A DNA stretch of 5,800 nt from Thermococcaceae archaeon. GTDB taxonomy: Archaea > Methanobacteriota_B > Thermococci > Thermococcales > Thermococcaceae. A program made the translations under genes and the position numbers. Under the pieces are notes generated by a model. That model was not told where the DNA came from. It saw only the letters and a program-made list of their open reading frames with translations, and made no database searches. Of this stretch, positions 1-5,604 are shown piece by piece. The stretch spans positions 1 to 5,800 of the forward strand of contig JAMOPD010000391.1 of assembly GCA_027064745.1 (NCBI GenBank), read 5' to 3'. How positions within the stretch are numbered: position 1 is the first letter of the stretch; each line of letters starts with the position of its first letter.

Positions 1-684
1 GAGTATTCCTATACCAAATTGACTTCCATTCCAGACGCTTGTAAATGCCACCCCGGTTAGGATAAACAAAATTCCCCAAAGAATCTTTTCCCAATTAATT
101 CTCTTTTCATCGAGGTACATAGTCATGAAGAGTATTGAATAGAAAAAGAACATCATAAAGGGTCCTTCCCCTCTGCCATTTCCTGACATGGTTTTTGTGA
201 AGTTTGCATAGGAGAACATCATTATCAAAGCCGCCCACAAACCTGCCCACTCTGAATGAAGCTTTTTGCCGAGGAAATACGCTGCTATGATTGTGAAAAA
301 TCCAACTAATGCTGGCCATACTCTATAAAAACCTAGCTCACTGAAACCAAATGGTGCAAAGAGCTTGTAAAGAGCTGCAGGTATCATATACAGCCCAAGA
401 GACCCAGTTAATTTTATACCCGCGGGAGGTTCAGCATAAGCGAAATATTTAGGAATCCACTCATGGATTGCTAGCCTGTAAATTTCATAATGGTAGAAGG
501 TATCAGGGTCGACGAAGTACTTGAGCTGTGCAGTTTCCATTCTTATCTTATATCCAATAAAAGCCACTATGAGGACAAGAAGAGGAAATCCATACCGCTT
601 GAATTTCTGATAGTTAAAGGGGATATGTATTTCATCCTCCTTCTTTCTCTCTTTTTTCTTTTCTTTAACTTTTGTTTTCACCAT
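1..684 (-). CDS. aglB: Oligosaccharyltransferase catalytic subunit, STT3/AglB family (N-terminal part, runs off the window)
   Basis: Reading the minus strand from ATG at 684 gives 228 uninterrupted codons to the window edge, so the C-terminal part is missing; archaeal AglB proteins of this kind are usually far longer (many hundreds of residues). The family transfers a dolichol-linked oligosaccharide to Asn of N-X-S/T sequons on the outer face of the membrane. What is visible: a cytoplasmic Lys/Glu-rich tail (residues 1-20), a first membrane helix (about 32-47), then the external-loop motif DPDTFYHYE (59-67), in which D61, four residues before H65, matches the catalytic metal-binding Asp of STT3 (DPxxYH). 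Further hydrophobic segments lie at about 96-107, 120-138, 147-160, 175-190 and 202-217. The second acidic motif region reads TMSGNGRGEG (165-174). The start is supported by a full GGAGGTGAT site 4 nt upstream. The gene lies downstream of glmS with no promoter visible between them, so it is probably cotranscribed. The family call is strong; the exact paralogue (long or short AglB) cannot be decided from this fragment. Confidence 0.88.
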   Translation of the reverse strand, partial: MVKTKVKEKKKERKKEDEIHIPFNYQKFKRYGFPLLVLIVAFIGYKIRMETAQLKYFVDPDTFYHYEIYRLAIHEWIPKYFAYAEPPAGIKLTGSLGLYMIPAALYKLFAPFGFSELGFYRVWPALVGFFTIIAAYFLGKKLHSEWAGLWAALIMMFSYANFTKTMSGNGRGEGPFMMFFFYSILFMTMYLDEKRINWEKILWGILFILTGVAFTSVWNGSQFGIGIL

Positions 685-713
685 CGGAATCACCTCCACT
701 TAACAGTAACTGA
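665..713 (-). repeat. Tandem duplication of the glmS/aglB junction, copy B (next to aglB)
   Basis: On the minus strand this copy runs from TCAGTTACTGT, through GTGGAGGTGAT, to the ATG and first codons of aglB. It matches copy A (739-786) in about 44 of 49 aligned columns, with one inserted G and four substitutions. The 20 bases from the ATG onward are identical in both copies. The two start codons lie 74 nt apart. Confidence 0.85.
689..697 (-). promoter_or_regulatory. Ribosome binding site of aglB
   Basis: GGAGGTGAT on the minus strand is a full match to the archaeal Shine-Dalgarno consensus and ends 4 nt before ATG at 684. It fixes the aglB start. It also lies inside the last codons of the 22-codon mini-ORF, so translation of that ORF would run over it. 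Confidence 0.8.
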
Positions 714-758
714 AGGAGATGCAGTATTCATTCCCTTCTTAACTTTTGTTTTCACCAT
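690..758 (-). CDS. 22-codon mini-ORF between glmS and aglB, created by a junction duplication
   Basis: ATG at 758 opens a 22-codon frame ending in TGA (692-690), 5 nt before the aglB ATG. Its first seven residues, MVKTKVK, are identical to those of AglB, and its end, SVTVKWR, resembles the GlmS C-terminus SVTVE. The peptide is therefore a chimera read through a duplicated glmS/aglB junction. It has its own ribosome binding site, AGGTGAT (769-763), which overlaps the glmS stop codon and lies 4 nt before the ATG, so ribosomes ending glmS are well placed to start here. I recognise no protein family and doubt that the peptide has a function of its own. It may be translated as a coupling or leader ORF for aglB, or may be a harmless remnant. 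The frame differs from that of aglB, so it is not an N-terminal extension. Confidence 0.4.
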   Translation of the reverse strand: MVKTKVKKGMNTASPSVTVKWR

Positions 759-786
759 CTAAATCACCTCACTCTACAGTAACTGA
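739..786 (-). repeat. Tandem duplication of the glmS/aglB junction, copy A (at the glmS end)
   Basis: On the minus strand this copy begins in the last codons of glmS (TCAGTTACTGT encodes SVTV), includes the glmS stop TGA and an AGGTGAT ribosome binding site, and continues through ATG at 758 into the same 20 bases that begin aglB. It is the partner of the copy at 665-713. The presence of glmS coding sequence in both copies shows that the unit was duplicated in place, not inserted from elsewhere. Confidence 0.85.
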
Positions 787-2577
787 CTTAGCAAGATTTC
801 TTGGCTTATCCGGATCATTACCCCGAATGACCGCAAGATGATATGCAAATATCTGAAGTGGAACTACATATATTATTGGGCTCAGCAGTTCATCAACCTC
901 GGGCATTCTCAGGAATACATCACTTATTTTCATAAGCTCTTCATTATCTCCGAGACTTATTATAAAGCCTTTTCTGGCTTTGGCTTCTTCTACATTGGAT
1001 ACAATTTTATCAAAAGTTTTCCCAGAAGGTGCTATCGCGACCACAGGAACTCCTTCTTCGATAAGTGCCAATGGCCCATGCTTAAGCTCTCCAGCAGAGA
1101 GGCCTTCAGCATGTATGTAACTTATTTCTTTGAGCTTGAGTGCTCCTTCAAGGGCAGTTGCAACGCTTATCCCTCTCCCAATATAGAAAAAGTCTCTCTT
1201 CTCCTTAAGCTTTTTAGCAAGGGCTTTAAGGCCATCCGCGTGCTTTAATGCCTCATTAAGTAGCTCCGGTAGTTTGTAAAGCTCCTCCTCCAGAGTGTTT
1301 AGATATTTCTCATCCGTGGTTCTCAGATGCCTCGCTAAAGCTATTGCAAGCATTGTCAAAACTGTCAGTTGGGTTGTGTATGTTTTAGTGGCAGCAACAC
1401 CGATTTCAGGGCCTGCATGAGTGTAGAGCACGAGATCGCTTATTCTCGTTGCCATGCTTCCGACAACATTGACTATGCTGAGAGTCTTTGCCCCTCTTTT
1501 CTTTGCAAGTCTGATGGCTGCGAGGGTGTCAGCTGTTTCCCCACTCTGGGTGATGGCAATGACAAGGGTATTCTTATCTATGACTTCCTCAGCCTCATAT
1601 CGGAACTCACTGGCCTCTTCAACAATCGGAACTTTTTTGGCCAGTCTTTGGAAGAGATACTTACCTACAATGCCTGCATGATAGGATGTCCCCATTGCAA
1701 CTATGAAGATTTTGTCATACCCAGATATTTCCTTTGCAACTTCATCTATGAACTCGGCGTTTCCATAAATGGCATCTTTTACAGCCCTTGGCTGTTCATA
1801 TATCTCTTTCAGCATAAAATGGGGATAGCCTTGCTTTTCAGCCATTTCGAGGCTCCATTTTATTACATGTACCTCTTTCTCCTTAATAGCACCTGTCCTG
1901 AAGTCCTTAACCTTATAATCTTCTTTGGAGAGAATGACGTACTCGCCATCATCTATGAAAACCGCCTTATTTGTATAGGGTAGAAAAGCTGGGATGTCGC
2001 TTGCTGCAAACATTTCACCGTTCCCTATTCCAAGGATAAGAGGACTTTCATGTCTGACAAAATACAGATGTTCCTTATCCTCCGAGTATATTATGCCGAG
2101 TGCAAAGGACCCTTTCAATTTGTTTAGAGCATTCCGAAGAGCTTTTTCAAAATCTCTTTCGGTTTTAAGCTCTTCTTCAATCAAATGGGCTATTACTTCG
2201 GTGTCCGTATCGCTCTTGAATCTATGTCCTTTTTTTATTAATTCCTCCTTTAATTCAAGGTAGTTCTCTATAATTCCATTATGAACCACTGCAATTTTTC
2301 CGGTGCAGTCTGTGTGGGGATGTGCGTTTGTATCATCAGGAACGCCATGGGTTGCCCATCTTGTGTGTCCAATTCCTCTGTTACCGGGTAACTCAGAAAG
2401 ATTAAGTTTAACTTCCAATTCGCTTATTTTACCTGCCCCTTTCTTAATGTATAATTTTCCGTCATTATCAGTCACAACTCCAACAGAATCATAGCCTCGA
2501 TACTCAAGTCGCTTTAATCCATCAACAATAACATCACAGGCTTTTCTGTCACCAATGTATCCTATTATCCCACACAT
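769..2577 (-). CDS. glmS: Glutamine--fructose-6-phosphate aminotransferase (isomerizing), GlmS
   Basis: GlmS makes glucosamine-6-phosphate from fructose-6-phosphate and glutamine in the cytoplasm, the first committed step to UDP-GlcNAc. The 602-residue product has the full family architecture and a typical length. Residues 2 to about 220 form the class II glutamine amidotransferase domain: Cys2 is the nucleophile once Met is removed (MCGIIGYIG), with [18 protein letters not shown] (70-78), NAHPH and [10 protein letters not shown] (97-106). A linker with EIYEQP follows, then the first SIS domain (about 285-415: [17 protein letters not shown] for sugar-phosphate binding, TKTYTTQ) and the second SIS domain (about 450-590: [32 protein letters not shown] with the ring-opening and isomerase Glu/His residues). 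The conserved end LAKSVTVE carries the catalytic Lys. An in-frame ATG 6 bases upstream (2583) is possible but would bury the Cys nucleophile and sits directly against the GGGG of the ribosome binding site. Start 2577 has GGGGAT at a 4-nt spacing, as in its neighbours. aglB follows in the same direction. No broken motif is seen. Confidence 0.97.
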   Translation of the reverse strand: MCGIIGYIGDRKACDVIVDGLKRLEYRGYDSVGVVTDNDGKLYIKKGAGKISELEVKLNLSELPGNRGIGHTRWATHGVPDDTNAHPHTDCTGKIAVVHNGIIENYLELKEELIKKGHRFKSDTDTEVIAHLIEEELKTERDFEKALRNALNKLKGSFALGIIYSEDKEHLYFVRHESPLILGIGNGEMFAASDIPAFLPYTNKAVFIDDGEYVILSKEDYKVKDFRTGAIKEKEVHVIKWSLEMAEKQGYPHFMLKEIYEQPRAVKDAIYGNAEFIDEVAKEISGYDKIFIVAMGTSYHAGIVGKYLFQRLAKKVPIVEEASEFRYEAEEVIDKNTLVIAITQSGETADTLAAIRLAKKRGAKTLSIVNVVGSMATRISDLVLYTHAGPEIGVAATKTYTTQLTVLTMLAIALARHLRTTDEKYLNTLEEELYKLPELLNEALKHADGLKALAKKLKEKRDFFYIGRGISVATALEGALKLKEISYIHAEGLSAGELKHGPLALIEEGVPVVAIAPSGKTFDKIVSNVEEAKARKGFIISLGDNEELMKISDVFLRMPEVDELLSPIIYVVPLQIFAYHLAVIRGNDPDKPRNLAKSVTVE

Positions 2578-2581
2578 GGCC

Positions 2582-2587
2582 ATCCCC
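2582..2587 (-). promoter_or_regulatory. Ribosome binding site deciding the glmS start
   Basis: GGGGAT on the minus strand lies 4 nt before ATG at 2577, the same spacing as the GGTGAT elements before the mini-ORF and aglB. The alternative ATG at 2583 overlaps this element and has no spacer, which argues for 2577 and an N-terminal Met-Cys. Confidence 0.65.
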
Positions 2588-2623
2588 TTTTCAGTTACTC
2601 TTTGATTAGATAAGGATGTTCAG

Positions 2624-2630
2624 TTAAAAG
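2624..2630 (-). promoter_or_regulatory. Candidate TATA element for the glmS-aglB operon
   Basis: The minus strand reads GAGAAATGCTTTTAACTG here. CTTTTAA, preceded by an A-rich stretch, is the most TATA-like element upstream of glmS and would put the transcript start near position 2600, giving a leader of about 20 nt that contains the ribosome binding site. The match to the archaeal consensus is only moderate. A second AT-rich stretch (TTATCTAATC, about 2602-2612) lies too close to the gene to be preferred. Confidence 0.4.
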
Positions 2631-2687
2631 CATTTCTCTCAAATGATTTCTTGAAGGATTCAGAAGCTTTTTCAGAAGTCTTCTTTT

Positions 2688-2718
2688 CCTGAGGAAATGT
2701 TCAGTACATTTTCCGAGG
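2688..2718. promoter_or_regulatory. 31-bp imperfect inverted repeat, candidate operator
   Basis: Two 13-bp arms (2688-2700 and 2706-2718) flank a 5-bp TCAGT spacer and match as reverse complements at 10 of 13 positions. The inner six, AAATGT/ACATTT, are perfect. The site ends about 8 bp before the TATA box of the small gene at 2765 and lies some 60 bp upstream of the glmS promoter candidate, which is where a dimeric transcription factor could act on either gene. It does not match the TATCAC-N5-GTGATA motif known from sugar regulons of this order. The regulator is unknown. Confidence 0.45.
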
Positions 2719-2720
2719 GA

Positions 2721-2734
2721 AAAACCTATATAAT
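2721..2734 (+). promoter_or_regulatory. BRE/TATA promoter of the small basic protein gene
   Basis: The plus strand carries AAAACC followed by TATATAAT (2727-2734), a good archaeal B-recognition element plus TATA box. A start about 25 bp downstream, near 2755, leaves a leader of roughly 10 nt before ATG at 2765. GGGTG (2755-2759) in that leader could serve as a weak ribosome binding site. Confidence 0.7.
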
Positions 2735-2764
2735 CAAACTCTCTCACCACTAACGGGTGTATTA

Positions 2765-2959
2765 ATGAACAGGAAACTTGATGAATTCCTGAGAAATAGT
2801 AAAATCAACGTGAAATCAAATGACAATCATAAACGTAGAAAAAAACGATTGCGTCCTCTTAGTCTGGAAGAATTTCTCCCAGAAGAACATGTGGAATACT
2901 TTAAAGCTCTGAGAATAGGTTCTAAAAGGATAAGAAACGCAAGAATAGAGGAGCTATAA
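2765..2959 (+). CDS. Small basic protein of unknown function (64 aa)
   Basis: I do not recognise a named family. The 64-residue product begins with a short amphipathic stretch ([10 protein letters not shown], 4-13), then a very basic segment (HKRRKKRLR, 22-30), then [19 protein letters not shown] (32-50) and a second basic region ([11 protein letters not shown], 50-60). It has no signal peptide, membrane segment or Cys pair. High charge with short helices suggests binding to a nucleic acid or to a larger partner, but that is inference. Support for a real gene: its own TATA box, correct spacing to the ATG, an uninterrupted frame filling the gap between two divergent or convergent neighbours, and hyperthermophile-like composition. 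It diverges from glmS and converges on the methyltransferase gene with a 33-bp gap. Confidence 0.75.
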   Translation: MNRKLDEFLRNSKINVKSNDNHKRRKKRLRPLSLEEFLPEEHVEYFKALRIGSKRIRNARIEEL

Positions 2960-2992
2960 TGACAAGGCCGCCTGAAATGGCCCTTTCACCTT

Positions 2993-4129
2993 TCAATCCC
3001 CTATAGCCTCAGTGATTATAGCTTTATCCCTATACTGAAAGACAAACGCCCTCTTTTCACCCTTCAGCCCATTTTCAATTTTCCTTCTGAAGCTCCAGTA
3101 AGCATTGTCGGCGATTGAAACCCTGAGGGTCGCTCTTCCATAATCGTTTTTCCTTAGGAAATCGTTTATCCTGAGAGGATGAAACTTCGTGATTCCCGTT
3201 AGGATGTATGCCCTTTTGAAGTACTCGCTTTTAATTTTTTCACTACTCGTTGCCAGAACACGCCTCTTCTCCCGGAGAAGCATGTATAATGTGCCATTAA
3301 CCTTGTGAAACAGCTCGTTTATTAAATCTGCATAGTCTATTGCCTGTGGAATTTCATAGATATATTCTAATGGTTCCCTCCATTCAATTATATTCTCAAG
3401 ATCGGGATTGCTCTCCAGCCTTGCCTTTGCGGGTAGAAGAACAGCACTCCTCTCCGCCTTTGCCAATGGCTCGAAGTAGAATGTTAGCCTGTTGAGAGCG
3501 CCGAAGAGGTCTATATACTCAAACTCCCCTTTCCATGGTATTTTTTCACGCCGTATCTGAGGAGGCAGGTCAAAGATAAATGCGTCTGTTTTATGTCTGT
3601 AAGCTTCGTACACCTTTAAGGGGCTTGGAAGAAGATCCTCCAGACGACGTTCAGGCATTTCGGGAGGTCTTGCCGGGTCAGAGAATATAACATCAGCATC
3701 TACCTGCTCTATGACCTCCCTGTTCAGGCTGTCCCCATGGATAAAGCGTATCTTTTCATAGACGCCATATTTTTCCGCATTTTTTTCCGCATAGAAGAGC
3801 TTTCGTTCATCGATGTCTATAGCATAAGCCTCTCTGGCATATTTTGCAAAGAAAATCAGCTGGATACCAATGCCACAGGAAACATCGGCTATACTTTTTG
3901 GTTTAACTCTTTGGGCTCGATATTTAGCAACAACCTCGTGGGTTGCATAACGAAGCCCATCCATGTCCATCCACAGGTCAGTGCGTGAGAATTTATCTCT
4001 CGCTTTTATTCTGGCCCTCGCTATTTCAATGATTTCATCAGCCTTTTCCCGCGGAAGTTTGGAACGTATTTTCCTATCATCGTATCCTTTTCGTATCATC
4101 TCTACAGCAAGCTCTATGTAATCTTCCAT
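2993..4129 (-). CDS. Class I SAM-dependent methyltransferase with probable THUMP-like C-terminal domain
   Basis: The 378-residue protein has a small helical N-terminal region (1-45, with MIRKGYDDRKIRSKLP), then a Rossmann-type methyltransferase domain. The SAM motif I is IADVSCGIGIQLIFFA (80-95), motif II is AIDIDERKLFYAEKNA (103-118), motif III is FIHGDSL (129-135), and motif IV is DVIFSDPARPP (146-156). A DPAR catalytic-loop motif of this type is found in a group of methyltransferases that carry a THUMP-like domain at the C-terminus. Here residues about 315-375 (HPLRINDFLRKNDYGRATLRV to AFVFQYRDKAIIT) have the matching pattern. THUMP domains bind RNA, so an RNA target (tRNA or rRNA base) is plausible, but the substrate is not shown by the sequence. 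ATG at 4129 has GGTGA 4 nt upstream. The gene is divergent from the GT39-like gene and stands alone on its strand. Confidence 0.85.
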   Translation of the reverse strand: MEDYIELAVEMIRKGYDDRKIRSKLPREKADEIIEIARARIKARDKFSRTDLWMDMDGLRYATHEVVAKYRAQRVKPKSIADVSCGIGIQLIFFAKYAREAYAIDIDERKLFYAEKNAEKYGVYEKIRFIHGDSLNREVIEQVDADVIFSDPARPPEMPERRLEDLLPSPLKVYEAYRHKTDAFIFDLPPQIRREKIPWKGEFEYIDLFGALNRLTFYFEPLAKAERSAVLLPAKARLESNPDLENIIEWREPLEYIYEIPQAIDYADLINELFHKVNGTLYMLLREKRRVLATSSEKIKSEYFKRAYILTGITKFHPLRINDFLRKNDYGRATLRVSIADNAYWSFRRKIENGLKGEKRAFVFQYRDKAIITEAIGD

Positions 4130-4133
4130 GTTC

Positions 4134-4138
4134 TCACC
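4134..4138 (-). promoter_or_regulatory. Ribosome binding site of the methyltransferase gene
   Basis: GGTGA on the minus strand lies 4 nt before ATG at 4129. It sits at the very beginning of the transcript predicted from the upstream TATA element, giving a minimal leader. Confidence 0.55.
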
Positions 4139-4158
4139 GCTACACCTTTCTGTGCTCT

Positions 4159-4167
4159 TTTTAAATA
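4159..4167 (-). promoter_or_regulatory. TATA element of the methyltransferase gene
   Basis: The minus strand reads AAGGTATTTAAAAAG, an AT-rich TATA-like element centred near 4163 with a purine-rich sequence before it. A start about 25 bp downstream falls near 4138, directly at the ribosome binding site. Confidence 0.55.
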
Positions 4168-4174
4168 CCTTATG

Positions 4175-4188
4175 CGAAAAAGTTTAAA
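4175..4188 (+). promoter_or_regulatory. BRE/TATA promoter of the GT39-like gene
   Basis: CGAAAAAG followed by TTTAAA (4183-4188) on the plus strand fits an archaeal BRE/TATA pair. The predicted start, about 25 bp downstream near 4210, comes just before the GGGGAT ribosome binding site (4211-4216), which ends 5 nt before ATG at 4222. This promoter and the one for the methyltransferase lie back to back within about 30 bp, so factors binding here could affect both genes. Confidence 0.55.
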
Positions 4189-4221
4189 GAAACATCGTGA
4201 AAATTGGCCAGGGGATAAAAT

Positions 4222-5604
4222 ATGGGCATGAACTGGAAAAAGATAATCTACATCGTGCTTGTAATTCTGATGATAGGTGGCTCGTTCTACTACTCATATA
4301 AAACCGCTTCCAGTCCAAAACTCCATGATTATATTGGAGATGAAGTCTGGTATGTGCCAGCCTCCCGCAATCTTCTCCATGAGCTTGGAATAAGTGTGCA
4401 TTATATCAACAAAACCAACAATACAGAAGGTGTCAATGTTATTTTCTCAAGTGATGAGGATAAAAACGAAAATCAGTTAGGAGCATGGCAGGTTGCCAGC
4501 ACCTATAACTACACAAAATATATTGACTACACCAACTTCCCCGCTGTCTATTTTGAAATTCCAAGGAAGAACCTGAAGTCCTTCATAGACGCTCTAAAAT
4601 CAAAATATCCTGAAATTGAGATTGTAACCGGCTTCAGATATCCTGACAAGGATAACATCCAGAACTATCTGAATACAGAACATCCTTTTCTTGGTAAAGA
4701 CTTTATAATGCTGGGGATGATGATAAGAGATGATCCGTTCTACTGGCGGCTACCAGGAGTAATAGCCCTTGCAATAATCAACCTCCTCGTGGCTCTCACA
4801 GCTTATAGGCTAACAAAGAGCTATCTAGCTTCTTTAATTGCACTGTTCTTCTCAGCTGTCGACCCCACGTTAATGGCAACTTCTGTGGCGGCAATGCTTG
4901 ACATTTATGTCGCCCTCTTTGTTGCGCTTTTTGTGTACCTTATGGTCTCGGATAGGGATTACTCCTCTGGCCTTGCCATAGGTCTCGGGGGGGCTGCAAA
5001 GCTCAATGGTGGATTTGGATACCCAGTGCTGTTTATCAAGCTTTTAAAGGAGAGAAGAGGGTTTAAACGCTTTTTAGTAGCGGGATTGATTCTTCCAGGT
5101 CTTGGATTTTTAGTTCCAGAACTTCCAGCAATTAAAGCTCTCGGTTTTGAATTTTGGTTGAGAGAGTTCATAGGAAGCTTCAGATGGCACCTCAGCTATA
5201 AAGGGCCAAATCCAAACACTTCACCATTTTGGCAGTGGTTTGTTGATCTGCGTCCATTCCCATTTCACTTTAATCCAGATGTCTTTGCGGAAACAGACCC
5301 ATTCCTTCTTTCCGCTATGATAGTCTTCATATTTGCCATTCCGTATATAGCCATAAAACGGAGGAATGCATGGATGCCATTGGCAGTGTTCTGGAGCACC
5401 ATAGGCATGTTTGCCCTTCAGTATATCTTGGGAGGAAAGACCCAGTTTAGCTTCTATGCAACTGCCCTCGTTCCGGAGGCTGCTGTTGTGATGGGGGTTG
5501 TTCTCTATGACATCATAAAATGGGACTACTTCCGCGAATCCCTCAGGATTTACTGGGGATTCATCGTCAAAAGCTGGCACTGGCTGATGAAGCTCACGCG
5601 CTAA
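4222..5604 (+). CDS. GT39/PMT-family membrane glycosyltransferase with an enlarged first external loop
   Basis: The 460-residue polytopic protein resembles dolichyl-phosphate-mannose protein mannosyltransferases (GT-C fold, GT39). After a first membrane helix (about 8-25) comes the loop-1 acidic pair D40-E41 in IGDEVWYVPASRNLL, then the family's HPPLGK-like motif as EHPFLGKDFI (153-162), DPFYWRLPG (171-179), and helices at about 178-196, 200-216, 222-242, 248-272, 283-298, 360-378, 384-404 and 411-431. MLDIYVALF and GLAIGLGGAAKLNG match the family's helix motifs, and GPNPNTSPFWQWFVDLRP (328-345) resembles the WxWP-type loop. Such enzymes use a polyprenyl-phosphate-linked sugar outside the membrane. 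The acceptor and the sugar are unknown, and it could serve protein or lipid glycan assembly. The stretch from residue 55 to 150 is much longer than the usual loop 1 and holds sequons NKT (63), NNT (66) and NYT (96). ATG 4222 is preferred over ATG 4228 because of the GGGGAT spacing. Confidence 0.85.
   Translation: MGMNWKKIIYIVLVILMIGGSFYYSYKTASSPKLHDYIGDEVWYVPASRNLLHELGISVHYINKTNNTEGVNVIFSSDEDKNENQLGAWQVASTYNYTKYIDYTNFPAVYFEIPRKNLKSFIDALKSKYPEIEIVTGFRYPDKDNIQNYLNTEHPFLGKDFIMLGMMIRDDPFYWRLPGVIALAIINLLVALTAYRLTKSYLASLIALFFSAVDPTLMATSVAAMLDIYVALFVALFVYLMVSDRDYSSGLAIGLGGAAKLNGGFGYPVLFIKLLKERRGFKRFLVAGLILPGLGFLVPELPAIKALGFEFWLREFIGSFRWHLSYKGPNPNTSPFWQWFVDLRPFPFHFNPDVFAETDPFLLSAMIVFIFAIPYIAIKRRNAWMPLAVFWSTIGMFALQYILGGKTQFSFYATALVPEAAVVMGVVLYDIIKWDYFRESLRIYWGFIVKSWHWLMKLTR

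Noticed and set aside
107..319. 70-codon minus-strand frame inside the aglB region
   Set aside because: It lies in another frame of the open AglB reading frame, which shows STT3 motifs; the product is unlike any membrane protein expected and it has no ribosome binding site.
490..762. 90-codon plus-strand frame across aglB's 5' end and the duplicated junction
   Set aside because: Antisense shadow; its hydrophobic Phe/Leu run is the complement of the Lys/Glu-rich AglB N-terminus.
1369..1983. 204-codon plus-strand frame opposite glmS
   Set aside because: Antisense to a fully conserved GlmS frame; Cys/Phe-rich composition and no promoter or ribosome binding site.
2964..2986. Weak hairpin (GGCC/GGCC with flanking AA/TT) in the 33-bp gap between the convergent small gene and the methyltransferase gene
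   Set aside because: Four paired bases with a 9-nt loop and no T tract; archaeal termination relies on U runs, so I do not call it a terminator.
2958..2999. 13-codon plus-strand ORF starting within the stop of the small gene
   Set aside because: Too short, no ribosome binding site of its own beyond the preceding gene, and it runs into the end of the methyltransferase gene.
4959..5580. Minus-strand frames (4959-5171 and 5221-5580) opposite the GT39-like gene
   Set aside because: Antisense shadows of a membrane protein gene with clear family motifs; no start signals.
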